DNA from: Cavenderia fasciculata
Taxonomy: Eukaryota; Evosea; Eumycetozoa; Acytosteliales; Cavenderiaceae
DNA: 64,000 nucleotides
Assembly: GCF_000203815.1 (NCBI RefSeq)
Contig: NW_004457718.1
Span: forward strand, 124,001-188,000
Direction of reading: 5' to 3'
The notes beneath the pieces were generated by a model. It was not told the origin of the DNA. It ran no database searches and was given only the letters and a program-made list of their open reading frames with translations. Each line of letters begins with the position of its first letter. Position 1 is the first letter of the stretch. Position numbers and translations under genes: made by a program. This document shows positions 1 through 12,400 of the stretch, piece after piece.

Positions 1-1373
1 GTCGATATAATAATTATTATATTAATGTTGTTGCAATCCGATTCCAATGATATATAATATATAACACATTCAATTTCACAATCCAATTCAATTTGGAGAA
101 GGAGGGTGGGTGCTTCTCTAGGAGAGTAGTAGTTGTTGTTTCATTATATGGGTGGTATAGATCATATTTTTTTTTTATATAATCTCACACCTCTCTCTCC
201 GTCTGCTGTTGCTAAACAACAAGCAGCAACAGTCAGACCTACACCCCTTTCTATGTCTTGCACCTACCTCTACTTCACCCTCTGACTGTCATTACCGCTA
301 CTATCTGTTTGTGTAGGTAGCTGGTGGTGGTGGTGGTGGTTGAGGGTATGCATACATATATATATAAAAGAGAAAACATATAAATATAAGCTGTTTGCAT
401 ATTTAATTGTGTTCCAACTCTATTTAATTCACAACAACAACACAGTCGCAACAGCAAGCAACATCAGTCTCATTAAAAAAAAAAAAAAGTAGAATAGTAC
501 TCCTAACCTCAATTGTAGTACAGTTGTAAGCAACACAACAACAACAACAACAACAACATCAAACAAAGAACAACGCTAGTCTGGTTTTAAATTAATCTTT
601 GTGACAAAATAATAATAATAATAATAATAATAAATTCACACTCCGCATAAATCAATATATTAGTCATCATCATTGTCAATCATCATCATCATCATCATAT
701 TGTAAATAATAATATTTTAATTAAAGATTAAAAATTAGATCGCCAGACATCATTTCATTATCAATCATATCATCTAACCCTACCAAAAGACACACCAGTT
801 TTTAAAAAAGAAGAAATTAGGCATACCCTTTTAAACAATAACATCACTTTTAAAAACAAAAAAGGGTGGGATATTGTAAGTGTTACCAAGAGATTGTTTT
901 TTAAAAACCATTATTACCTTTTCACCACATCATCAACATGAATCAAATCATAACATGTTGATTGCCTATAAAATCAACTAAATAATAGTTTTTAAAAAAC
1001 AACAAATATTATTATCATTATTTATTTGATAGCAATCGCAATACCATACCCTATCATTTTATTTGTTTTGTTAAACAAATAATAATCTCCATTTTTTTTT
1101 TAATCCAATTCCTTTTTCCACAAAGTTGATCTTTTTATTGAAATTTCAATCGTCGTCGTCGCTGTGTTTTCCTATTACAGATAAAATATTAATAATCAAA
1201 CATACACATATGGAATCATACATCACCTATCACAACTAGCTAAACCAAAAGAAATTCTTTATTTTCTCTATTTATTAACCAATTTAATTTTCTTTTTATT
1301 ATTTTAGAAATCTTTGCTTTTTTTTTTTCAAAATCAAATCCCTTTTTTCCTCCTTTATAAATTATAAATCATC
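1..1373. other. Intergenic / 5' flank of the RRM-R3H gene
   Basis: I see no convincing gene here. The stretch is AT-rich with A and T runs and short simple repeats: a CAA run near 531-560, an AAT run near 608-633 and CAT runs near 663-700. A short minus-strand reading frame at 275-457 is low-complexity and has no family resemblance. The last few hundred bases are presumably promoter and 5' UTR of the plus-strand gene starting at 1374. Confidence 0.6.
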
Positions 1374-3641
1374 ATGATGACGGATGATCATAAACATCCT
1401 TCGATTGAAGATCTTTCATTTGAAGATCTTACTTTTGGAGATTCATCCAATTCATTGGATTTATTAAATTCCCATCGATTAAATATAACTGGCCATTCGT
1501 TCCAACCCAATTCCTCTTCATTCCAGCCATCAAAACATTTACATTTACACCCAGATATTAAAAAGTCATCTCTTTTGACTGCCAGTTTACAACAACATCA
1601 ACAACAACAACACCATCACAACAACTCATACAACAATAATAATATTATCGTTTCACCACCTACTACCAACAACATTTCAACTTCATTGGGTGGATTTAAT
1701 AGTAGTACACCAAATACACCAAACAATGGAATTTTATACAACAGCAGCCTGTCACTTCTAAGTGCAGCCGTTGCAGGTAGTGCCGGTTCAATGATGTCTC
1801 CCATGTCATCGTCGTTGAAACCACCCAAAGATAAACGTACCAAGAGTGACAAGTCAGACAGACATGCTGTCCTTGTCAGCTCCAAGGGTGACAAGATCAA
1901 TGTTGGTTTGTTATTAAAGCAATTGGAAGAGTGTGGTCCCGTCAGAGCCCACCACTTTCGTGAGCGTCAAACTTTTGGCTTTGTCCAATTCCTAGACTCT
2001 GAAAGTGCCGACAATGCCATTGACAAGCTCAACAATCAAGAGATTGATGGACAAATTATCACCATTGAACGTATCAAGCGTATCACCCCGGGCAAGGACC
2101 CACGTGTTGCCACTGTAGGATCGCCCCAATGCTCTTCATTGCCAACCCAATTGCCATCGATGATTGAAAACAAGCCAGACAGTACATTGGTGCTAAAGAA
2201 TCTTCCATTCAACCTCCGTCAAGTACAACTCCAAGAGATACTCGAAAATATCAACCCATCGGCACCACAAAGCGTTAACTTTCACTATGACTCGATTGGT
2301 GTATTCCGTGGAATGGCTTTTGTAAAGTATCGTCTTGTCGACGATGCCATCAAGGTATTTGATGCACTCAACGGAACAGATGTATATGGACGTAGAGTCC
2401 GTCTCGAATACAAGCGAAAGGTCAGCAAGAGTAGCGAGATTCCACCAGAAGTTTTAGAGGATGAAAAGTTGCGCAAAGTTTGGGACCAATTAAAAGAGTA
2501 CAAGGATGACCCCTTGTCAACAAACGAGCTAAACTTTTCAAACTTTTCAGGTGTTCAGAGAATGTACATTCACAACATGGCCGAGAAGCTCAAGCTGACC
2601 CACACCTCTGTCGGTGAAGAACCCAACCGTTCGATCATTGTCACCAACAAAAAGTCGACTTCAGTTGGTACACCAAGCAAGGACGAGACAGGCAGCTCCT
2701 ATCTCTTGTCATCTTCACCCATCGGATTGTCTTCCGTCTTGAGTGGTGGTACTAGTGCCGCCCCCTCACAAATGTCCATCACCCCTTCCAACAGTTATTC
2801 CTCTACACCCAGCATGTTTATTCATGCCCCTTCTCAAAGTTCGTCAATGACCATCTCTGGAACCAGTAATAGTTATAAACAATCCAATGCATTGGAATCA
2901 AACTTGTCTGGTAGTTTTGGTAATCATTTCCTTAGATCTACACCTCCACTTTCAAATTCTTTTCCAAATAATATCAACCACAACAACAATAACAACATCA
3001 AGGGAATGCCAATTAATAATCTCAACAACAATATGAATAACAATAATAATAATAATGATATGATGGGAACATCTTGGGAACAATCACCAACCAATCATAC
3101 AATATTTACTAGTACACGTGGATTTGGTCCAATCGTGTCTCGAGACAGATCTTTTTCAACACCCGACGTCGATGCATATAATCAACAACAACAACAACAT
3201 CAACAGCAACAACAACCACAACTTTCAACCTCTCCTGTCAATAACCTATGGAGGGGTAATTCTTCATCTTTAAAGGAAAATCATATTAATAGTTTTAATA
3301 ATCATCATAATTTCAATAGTAATCATCCTCCATCGTTGCATGTAGGATTCAATCATCAACAACAACAACAACAACAACAGCCACTCAATACTAATTCGAC
3401 AATGACAAATAATTTTTTAAGTCCTTCACCCAGTTTTATTACCAGCAATAGTATAAATATTTCACCTCAACAACAACAAATTAATAATAATAGCAACAAT
3501 AATAGTGTCAACAATAATAGTAATAATAATAATATAGTTTCATCACCCATTTTATCCAACATTCGTCAACCAAAAGGCCCAGATGGTACAAAGGGTTTCT
3601 CAAGCGATTATCGTATTCGAAGAACAATTGTTCAACCCTAA
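1374..3641 (+). CDS. RNA-binding protein with two RRMs and an R3H domain (Pin4/Cip-like)
   Basis: A single-exon 755-residue protein. A low-complexity N-terminus with His/Gln/Asn runs is followed by an RRM at about residues 164-240, with the RNP1-like strand QTFGFVQF. A second RRM lies at about 270-350 (RNP2-like LVLKNLPF, RNP1-like RGMAFVKY). An R3H-type module follows at about 391-430 (GVQRMYIHNMAEKL, then SVGEEPNRSIIV). The remaining 300 residues are Asn/Gln/Ser-rich and disordered. The RRM plus R3H order matches fungal Pin4 and S. pombe Cip1/Cip2-type regulators of mRNA; function here is inferred from that resemblance. The first of two adjacent ATGs is used. No introns are seen, and poly-A-like sequence follows the stop. 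Confidence 0.85.
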   Translation: MMTDDHKHPSIEDLSFEDLTFGDSSNSLDLLNSHRLNITGHSFQPNSSSFQPSKHLHLHPDIKKSSLLTASLQQHQQQQHHHNNSYNNNNIIVSPPTTNNISTSLGGFNSSTPNTPNNGILYNSSLSLLSAAVAGSAGSMMSPMSSSLKPPKDKRTKSDKSDRHAVLVSSKGDKINVGLLLKQLEECGPVRAHHFRERQTFGFVQFLDSESADNAIDKLNNQEIDGQIITIERIKRITPGKDPRVATVGSPQCSSLPTQLPSMIENKPDSTLVLKNLPFNLRQVQLQEILENINPSAPQSVNFHYDSIGVFRGMAFVKYRLVDDAIKVFDALNGTDVYGRRVRLEYKRKVSKSSEIPPEVLEDEKLRKVWDQLKEYKDDPLSTNELNFSNFSGVQRMYIHNMAEKLKLTHTSVGEEPNRSIIVTNKKSTSVGTPSKDETGSSYLLSSSPIGLSSVLSGGTSAAPSQMSITPSNSYSSTPSMFIHAPSQSSSMTISGTSNSYKQSNALESNLSGSFGNHFLRSTPPLSNSFPNNINHNNNNNIKGMPINNLNNNMNNNNNNNDMMGTSWEQSPTNHTIFTSTRGFGPIVSRDRSFSTPDVDAYNQQQQQHQQQQQPQLSTSPVNNLWRGNSSSLKENHINSFNNHHNFNSNHPPSLHVGFNHQQQQQQQQPLNTNSTMTNNFLSPSPSFITSNSINISPQQQQINNNSNNNSVNNNSNNNNIVSSPILSNIRQPKGPDGTKGFSSDYRIRRTIVQP

Positions 3642-3808
3642 AAAAAAATAACAATAGAAAAGAAAAAAAAATATTTAGATAATCCTCCTTTCCTTCCCAC
3701 TCCCTTTGTATTAAACATATTTAAATATTGTTTTGTTCTTTTAAAGATTTAATAAAATTATTTATTCAATATATATTTCCAAAAAAAAAAAAAGACTATT
3801 TATCTTTA

Positions 3809-6572
3809 TTATCTTCTAATTGTACTTGTGGTTCTAGGGATTGAAAGTGAAGAATTTGAATGAGGAACAGGACCTCTTGTTTCTCTTGCATATGATTGAT
3901 CCTTTGTTAGGGCTTCAAGAGATAGTTGATGCATGTAGGTGAGATCGATATCGAGTGTTGTAGGTTCTTCTTCACCACGACGAGAGATGACCTGATCTAC
4001 AATACGTAAAACGTCGTTTGGAATTGGTTCACTGTTAATTCGATCGGTTTGAAAAAGTGACAATAAATGTTTGACTTGGTGCATTGAAAGTGAAGAACAA
4101 ACTTGGTCAACAACTTCGATTTCATCCAACAACTTTTTGTCCATGACCAAAACATTGGTTGTTTCAATCATTGGATCCAATTGGCAGAGACTGTCGTGCA
4201 AACCCATCGATGATGACCAATCTGCAATCTTTGACAATTCAATCTTCATTTGGAAACCATTTGCCGTACTGCAAAGACCACGAATATTGTTGAGCGAGTT
4301 GAGGAGGACGGCGTTGGTAAAGTAAAAGATTTGTGAAAAGAATTGTTGAATCAAGTCGCTATGAACAAAGTTGGATTTTAATATATCGTACATCTCTTCA
4401 AGAACATCCAAGAATGAATTGCTATTGAATTGGTTGTGGAATTGTTGGTGATGGTGTTGTTGGTGTTGTTGTTGATGTGGAGGAGATGATATTGGTTCTG
4501 GTGCTGTGAATTTTGGCATTGCAATTTGTGGTGAAGAAATGTCTGGTGCACTCTTTCTCTTTTGCAAACGTCCGCTGTTGAATGCATGAATATCGTGTTG
4601 GAGAATAGATTTTACAAGTACAGGAGATATACGTGCATAGGTGTTTTGCACAAGACGTGAATAGAATTTAAAAATAATGGCTTTGAGTTGGAATTCAAAG
4701 GATTTGATTGGTGATAGACCCGACTTTTCGTCGTAGAGGTGGCCGCCGCCGGCACCATTCACCGAGAGAGATGGAGAGGAAGAGCTGTCGCTTTCGATTT
4801 TGTTTTTGATTTTTGCCAATACCAAGCAAGTGGTGGATAGCCAATAGGCGAGCAAAGAGTTGTCGTTTAAGCTCTTTTTGTAGATATTGTCAAAGGCAGT
4901 GCTGATACTCGAGAATAGTCTGCTGCCAACCTTGAAATCTTTGAGAACTCCCAATGAAATGAGTCCTTCAAAGAGAGCTGCACCAGAAACAGACATGTTT
5001 CCTTTGAATTGTGGTTCAGCCAAATAAATGGTACGTTCAATCAATGTCTTTTCCTCTAGTTCTGTCTTGTATGCCAATGATTGTTTACGTAGATCGTCGA
5101 CTGATCCAGTCGCCTTTGTTACAATTGGTTGTGAAGATGTGGTGGGTGAAGATGTTAGATGATCCTTTTGGTTTTCACCAGAGGAATCGGCTCTCTTTCT
5201 AACCATTGTTACACCAGCATTTAATTTCTCTTCCAAATCTGATTTTTGTTTTTCCAACTGTGCAATGGTACGTTCTAAATTTTCATTTTCAGCTTGTAGT
5301 GCAGTGTATTTGGTACGAATGTCGGTTTGAGTCATCGAACCCAAAGCAGTTTCTGATAGTACGGTTTGTTTTAATTGCTTTTTTAGTTTTGTAATCTCCT
5401 TTTCTTGTGCAGCTATGACAGCCATCTTTTCCAATTTCTCTTGTTTTAAAATCTCTATATCGGATGAACCACCAGAACTACCTGCCATCTCTTCGCTTAG
5501 TCGATGTTCACGTTCTTGTTGTAACATTTCTATATTTCCTTCATGTTCTATTATAGTATCATTCAAAATACGAGTCTGCTTTTTGTAATTTTCAATTTCC
5601 AATTCCAATTCTCTAACCCTTTCCAATCTTTCTCCACTCTCCATCTCTGCAAAATCTCTTTCCTTTGTTATTTGGTCCAATTGAACTCTTAGCTCTTTTT
5701 TTGATTCTCCTAAATCATCATTTGGATCATCATCTCCAAATGAATCATTAAATGACTATGAAAAAAAGAAAAATAAAAAGTTAATAATATAGCAATATAT
5801 TTCTTACAATTGTTATTATATATCTCTTACAATATCAGAAGTCATTGAAGTATCAACAGTATCTGAAGCTTCAGAATCAGTTTTATCTAGGAAATAATCT
5901 TCACCAGCTATTGTTTTAACCAATCTAGGATCTTTTGATGTCTCAGCTCTATTTAAAACTTTAACCAAAGGTTTATTATTATATTTAATTGGTATAATAT
6001 TAAATGTACACTAAAAAAAGTAAAAATAGGAATAGGAAATTAATAAATGACTGATACATATCTTTGATTGATAATCCATTTCATACATGCAAGACAGGTT
6101 CAGGTTTAATTCCTTTTGTAAATGATAATGTAACAGTTTGTGAAGACTTTGAATTTAAATAACTTGTAACATCAAATTCAATCTTGCCTAGTATTTTACC
6201 ACTTGATGATTTCTTCTTTTCCTAAAAAAAACAACGATAATGACGATTAATGTATTAATTAAACTTGTTCTTCTTGTTCTTCTAATTTGATTAACATACT
6301 TCTTTTAAAGAGAATGCAACCTTTTTACCATCAGGTTTCTGTGTTTTTGGATCAATAAAGAATTTACTTTCAAATGATATCTTTTCATCAAATATAGATT
6401 CACCATTCTTTACCATTAGATGACTAGTATCACCTGATGACTTTGAAGATGATCCTCTTTTCCATTGTATAAATACACTACTACCATTCAACTCTTTTAA
6501 ATTGGTTACTTTTTTAATGACAACTTCTACCTTTACTTTAAACTTGTCTTTTCCTTTATGTGATTTCATCAT
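3809..6572 (-). CDS. NT-C2 / coiled-coil / DIL (dilute) domain protein
   Basis: Four exons read on the minus strand: 6572-6300, 6221-6087, 6010-5831 and 5755-3809, all joined in phase 0, giving about 844 residues. Residues 1-136 (KFKVKVEVVIKKVTNL at the start) resemble the N-terminal C2 (EEIG1/EHBP1-type) domain. A heptad-rich coiled coil lies at about 220-370. From about 460 to 790 is a DIL domain, the module of class V myosin tails and of Rab/Ras-linked scaffolds (LLAYWLSTTCLVLAKIK, then FYFTNAVLLNSLNNIRGLC). No motor domain is present. By analogy it could be a membrane or actin-linked adaptor; this is inference. A short His/Gln insert interrupts the DIL region, as is usual in dictyostelids. 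Confidence 0.85.
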
Positions 6573-6672
6573 TTTCGAACGAGACTAGTTATTCTTTATA
6601 ATGATAAAGAAGAAGAAGAAGAAGGAGAAGAAGGAGAAGAATTAAAAGGTAAATGTAACTGTTGTAGTTGTA

Positions 6673-6675
<3 letters not shown>

Positions 6676-6722
<47 letters not shown>
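6676..6722. repeat. (TTA)n microsatellite
   Basis: Uninterrupted trinucleotide repeat of about 15 units in the intergenic region upstream of the NT-C2/DIL gene. Confidence 0.9.
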
Positions 6723-7443
6723 TCTTGTCTTGTGCGAGTGTCTATGATTATAATAATGTTGTTGTTGTTGTTTTACAACACTAATCTAAATAGTTGGTAT
6801 AGGAAGTGTTGTTTATTTATTAGTTTATCTCTATAATAATAATAATAATAATCATTGATGTCGCAATGAAGAATAAGAATAGTATTCGTTTCTGTCTGTA
6901 TATATCTATCTATCTATGAAATAAACTAACTTTAGTTTATCTTGAGGTGAGGTGGATTGTTGTTATTGTTTCTCTCTCCGCTCCATACCCCGATCGATCC
7001 TCTTGTTTTTTTTTTAAGCTGAGGGGTGGTGAGATATTAATAGGGAAAACACACTACTCGTTACCACTCTTTTCCCCCCTACCCTCTCTCTCTTTGTGTA
7101 TGAGCTGACCTTACTCATAATCTTAATAATATTACTATTAAATCGTTGTTGTTGTTTAAGCTATGCAAGTATGTATATTATATCTTTCTTACCTTTCGAA
7201 AAGTGATAAAGAATAAAACTGGTATTCTGTCTATCGATAGGACAAGAAAGATAGAGAAGAGAAGATGGTTTTAGTGCTTCGTAGTAACTAATTTTGATGA
7301 AAGTGCGTGTTATGATAATAATCTGACAAGTTTGGAGGGGTAAAGAAAAACTATTTTTTTTTTTTTTTAATTTATTTATTTTATAACAAAACAACCCTGC
7401 AAAGGAAATTATAGTATTAGGTGGTGTGGTTCATTCTAAACGT

Positions 7444-7525
7444 GTTGACAATCAGATGGATGGACAATAACTTCTTCCTCTTTAAAGAAAATTACTTTTG
7501 TCAATCCGTCTATCTGATTGTCAAC
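7444..7525. other. Long imperfect inverted repeat (21-bp stem, 40-nt loop)
   Basis: Bases 7444-7464 pair with 7505-7525 over 21 positions. Nineteen are Watson-Crick and the other two (7458/7511 and 7461/7508) would be G-U wobbles when the plus strand is RNA. The outer ends are GTTG and CAAC. It lies about 160 bp upstream of the secreted-protein gene. It could be a structured small RNA or a regulatory hairpin; nothing in the sequence decides between these. Confidence 0.45.
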
Positions 7526-7686
7526 TTGTTTGCAAGACAACAACAACTCATCATAATATGAACAACAACAACAACAATGATAAACTATAAATAAGACCTA
7601 TTTTTTGGTAGTTTAAATCATCATCATCATCTTATTTATTTATTTATTTATTTAATTCAAAACTATTAATCAATTAATTAATAATA

Positions 7687-8914
7687 ATGTTATCATTATA
7701 CATTTACATTTTATTTATTTTAATTTCGGGAATTGAATGCCAATATCTCCAAATTGGTTATTATCCAGGTGCTGGATGTCAAGCACAAGAAGTATCAAAA
7801 GAATGGTTTCTTGTTAATTTTTGTCAACGTGGCAATGTATTCCGTGTTGGTGGAGCTCCTGCCAGTTCGTCGTTATCCTCTTTATCTGGTCTTGGTGGAT
7901 TGACCAGTTTATTGACTACTGCACCTGTCTCTGGCTCTCCATTGACCAGTCTTGTCACTGGCACTACAACTTCACCACTTAGTAGTCTTGTCACTGGAAC
8001 TACAACTTTGCCATCCTCTAGTGGACTAGTTACAGGTTCGACTACATCTTCATCTGGTGGACAATTAACATTACAAAGTCAACGTGTTCTCTTGGCTGGT
8101 AGTGAGGATCCAACTTCTACCACCACATCGACTACTACTACTGGTACTGGTTCGACTACTACCTCATCTCCAACCACTACCACCACTACCGACGCTGTCA
8201 CATCAGTTTCAACAACTACATCACCATTGGTATCAGCCATTACAAGATACTATTGTCTCGATACAACCAATTGTGCACAAAATTGTTATGCAGTTGAAAC
8301 CTTTCAAATTAATGGTGCATGTGCATTGTCATCTGAAAATGAACATGTCAGATACTCTGTTGTAGATAGTATTAGTGCCACCTATGATAGAACTAATGGT
8401 AATTGTTGGGCAATGAACTTTACAATGTATGTTATTAGAAAGTATATATCACTCACTCTCTCTACTTGACTAACCATTTATTTTCAATCTACCAATCTAT
8501 CTATCTATCTATTTAAAATTTAGTGATTGTACAACACAACCACAAGGTATGACAGAGTATAGAAACAACTTGGTATCAAGAGGATACAAAGTTAATTGTA
8601 CCGATGACCAATACAACTATTACAATTGTGTAGATTTTGAGTGCGATCAAGTAGCACTAGTCAATAGTTATCCACTCAAGAAATGTTTGACCAATGCCAA
8701 AGACAAAACCTACAACTCTTACTTGTCATTCATTCCAGCTCCACCAACCAATCCACCAACAACACCACCAGCTACCGATGCTCCAACTGAAGAGCCAACC
8801 ACTCCTCCTACTCCCAACCCAACCTCTGATGCAACCACTAATGTCAGATCATTCCTTTCTACTATTGCAAACATTATTTATTATTATTCTTTACTCTTTT
8901 GTATTCTTTTTTGA
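7687..8914 (+). CDS. Secreted Thr/Ser-rich surface protein, probably GPI-anchored
   Basis: Two exons, 7687-8426 and 8524-8914, joined through a GTATGT...TTTAG intron in phase 2, giving 376 residues. The N-terminus is a clear signal peptide (MLSLYIYILFILISG). A cysteine-containing globular part is interrupted at about residues 55-180 by a mucin-like Thr/Ser/Gly region with the approximate repeat SLVTGTTTSPLS. More cysteines follow, then a Pro/Thr-rich stalk and a hydrophobic C-terminal end (IIYYYSLLFCILF) preceded by small polar residues, as in GPI-anchor signals. I do not recognise a named family. A role at the cell surface or matrix is inferred from architecture only. Confidence 0.8.
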
Positions 8915-9409
8915 TTGATTAAATCAAATAACTATAATATTATTATATATATATATTTACAGAGAGAGATATATAAATAAATAATTAATTATTACTATAT
9001 TATTATTATACCTGTATTTATAAATCATATGAACTTATGATGACCCCCAAAGTGTTCTTTTAATTTAATTTTTTTTGGTTTTTTGAACCAACCAAACCAA
9101 GCAGCATAAACACACCATCTTTTTATAGTGCCATTATGCTGGTGGGTTTGATTTATTATTATTATTTATTGTTTTATATATATTTACATTAACAACAGTT
9201 TAGAAATAAAGAAAGAAAGAATAAACTAATCACCACATAGCAATTGTAATAGTAGTAGTAATAGTAATATAAACCAATCACATCACAGATAGACATATTC
9301 ATAAAAGCAATATATATATAGATAGAATCATCATATATCATACTACTTGCTTACTTACTTTTACTTACTACCAAGTTAGTAGTAAAACAAAAAAGGAAAG
9401 ATATCTTGA
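8915..9409. other. Intergenic; 3' flank and piaA promoter region
   Basis: AT-rich sequence with TA runs near 8944-8955 and short tandem TAG/TAA repeats near 9250-9270. No open frame of note and no RNA gene recognised. Confidence 0.6.
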
Positions 9410-12400
9410 ATGATGGAGTCGAATAATGTTGACGCCGAAACAACCAAGAAGTTGGTTTTGGCAAGTCTATCAAGTCTAGATGACAAGTCACAGAGTTTTA
9501 AAGTAAAGCTTGATCATCTTAATAAACTAGTCGATCTTAAAAAGAGTATTCAAGATCTTACTACCATTGTACCATATACACAATTTCTAAAAAGGTATGA
9601 TGATGATGGAATAAATCTAAATCTAAATCTAAATCAATCAATCAATTAATTAATTTTCTTTTCTTTTTTTTCTTTTTTCTATTTCTATTTTACAGTGTAA
9701 GAATATTTTTAGCTACACCACCAAAGACAATGAGAACATCAGCATTAAGGGTGATTAGATATTACACAACCAACTCCAAGTTTATTCAAGAGATTGTATC
9801 ATTAAAAATTCATTATTTTATAACAAGATGTCTCGAAAGAGATAAACATAGCGAAACAGAGAGAATACAAGCATTGAAATTGGTGAGAACCATAATGGAG
9901 ATTGATTGTTCTCTGATGCCACCTTGCATCGTCAAATCATTGGTGGCTATTGCCGAGAATCAAGAAGACAACTTTTGTCGTGTCTGTCTTGAAACACTCT
10001 GTGAAATATCAATCCGTAACCCACAAGTCTCTTCTCATTCAAATGGAATTAGAACATTATTTGATAGTGTACTAGATCCCTTTTATCAAGGTATCCAAGA
10101 ATCACTGTTAATTTCCATTCTTTATATTTTAAATGAAGAAAAAACAAGAGTTTATGTTAGAAATAGTGATTTAGAAGTAATTATAAAAAAAAAAAAAAAA
10201 AGATATCAAACATCATTTAAAATCAATTGATAAACTAACTTTTATTTATTTATTTATTTTGCTTTGTTTTAGATTATTTTATCACCATTAACCAATTCTT
10301 TAACATTGGGTGTAAAAATTAAAGGAATGAGTAAAGAAAAAGAAAAAGAAAAAGAAAAGGATGATGAAATTAACATGAAAAAGTAATATTTAAAACATAT
10401 ATATATATATATGTATATTCATACTTTTTAATCATTATTAACCTTTTTTTTATTTATTTATTTATTTATCTTTAGATGGGTAGGATCAAACAAAGCTGTT
10501 GTAACATTATTAAAAAGTTGGATTGGTATAATATCATTGGCATCAGATGAACATGGATTAAAATCAATTGTTGATGCTTTAAAAATGCCCCAACTTGAAT
10601 TACATGTATTTATCTCTCAATCAAATATTAGAAAAAAAATGGATCAGATGATTAATCATTATACTATATATTTTGTTATTCTATAGGATAAATTATTAGA
10701 ATCGTTATTTGAAATATTTAGATTGGTTTTACCAAAAAATACAGGTGATCCATTTAGACCACAAAAACAATCACAAGCGATCAATATGGGACCTGATGCA
10801 TTGTCAGACTTGCCATCGAGAACTCGGTCACTTCGACACAACCTGTTGAATAATTATATAGCTGTATTATTAATTGCATTTATCGAGTGTGGATTGATTG
10901 AAGGTTTGGTTCATTTGGGCAACACTACACAAGGTGCAATCATGGGATTGTCACATGACAATGACAAGGAAAAGGAGATGCACCGATTGGTGGGAACTAA
11001 AGCAACCGTCTTGCTTGGTGAGTTGTTGCATTTGTCCAACTCGTTGCTTCCACCTTCTCAGTGTGCACGACTACAGACACTACCAGCATTGGTCAATTCG
11101 GCCATCTCATTCCGTTTGGATCCTCGTCAGAGATCGCGTTCTTCGACCATGGTCACCAACTTGCACAGCTTTTCGCATGTTAAATCGTCAACGACATCGT
11201 TTGACAATACACTTGCCATCACGCTAACCGGTGCCAACAAGTGGCGTCGTATCAAGGGACAAGACCGTCGTTTGGACAAGATCGACGATGTCAAGATGAA
11301 GATGGACTATCTGATGGACGATCAACAGTTTCAACAGCGTCTCAAAGACACTCAGGTACTCGTTACCAAAGACGCTGGCAAGTGGAACTGGGAGATTATC
11401 TTTGAAATCCTTGAAGGTCCTCTGTCCAACGTCAACCACCTTGCAAGCGCTTTGAGAACCAAGTTTATCAAGCGTATGCTCTCCTTTTTGCGTCCATCCA
11501 ACAAGATGTTCTCGACGATGGCATGGACACCCGAGAACCTCAAGTTTGTACGTGTTGCATGCGTCACCCTCGAGGTTCTCATCTCATACGACATTGGCTT
11601 TGAGTATCTCAAGGACAACAAGACCATCGTGCAGATATCAGAGATGCTCAAGCTCGAGTTGGAGATTCACCAAAATGCCGCCAAGGCTGGTACGCCCGTA
11701 CCTCAAGGCTCCCACGATACCAAGGGTGGTCGTTTACTCTCGCCTGAAAAGGTCCTCAAGACCATGGCTAGAGAATACTTTACCATGTTGGGTACACTCA
11801 GCAGCAATCTCTTGGGTCTCGAGATTATGAGTCGTAATCATATCTTTGACTATATCAAACCACTGGCCGAACTCCCAGGAAGAGATGATTTGTCGCATCT
11901 CATCATGACATCGCTCGACTATAACGTGCCAGGTGCCAGTCGACACATCCTCCAAAAGATTCTCACCTCCAACTCGAGAGTCGTACGTTATCTTGCCACC
12001 AAGTACATGCGTTACTTGTTGCGTTCGGGTGCACACGACTTTTCAAACTGGGGTGTCGAGTTGCTTGTTGCACAACTCAACGATCCCGATACCAAAGTGT
12101 CACAGTTGGCGTTGAATGTATTGGACGAGGCGTGTGACGATCCAAACGGGCTTGACTCGTTGATCCACCTCCAACCACCTCTTCTCAAGCTCGGAAAGAA
12201 TGGAAAGAGTTTAATGTTACGTTTCCTCTCGCGAAAGAGTGGACTAGACTATTTGTTGGGCACCAGCTTTGTCGAGCAAGAGGAAAAGCTCTGGTTGTCT
12301 GGTGAAAATGCCAACTATGTCATTCAAGTCGAGGGTGCCATCTCAGAGGCATTGACTCCACTGATTTGGCGTCAACGTGAAGCACCAGACCAAGGCAACA

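Larger units (their letters stand above)
6573..7686. other. Intergenic between divergent genes, with long simple repeats
   Basis: This 1.1 kb separates two divergently transcribed genes and so should hold both promoters. It contains a (TTA)n tract at about 6676-6722, pyrimidine-rich CTCTCT stretches near 7083-7093, a T run near 7354-7368, and a long inverted repeat at 7444-7525 listed separately. A 77-codon minus-strand frame at 7161-7394 has no recognisable features and I do not call it a gene. Confidence 0.6.

Noticed and set aside
275-457. 60-codon minus-strand frame upstream of the RRM gene
   Set aside because: Low-complexity Thr/Tyr sequence without splice partners or similarity; likely chance.
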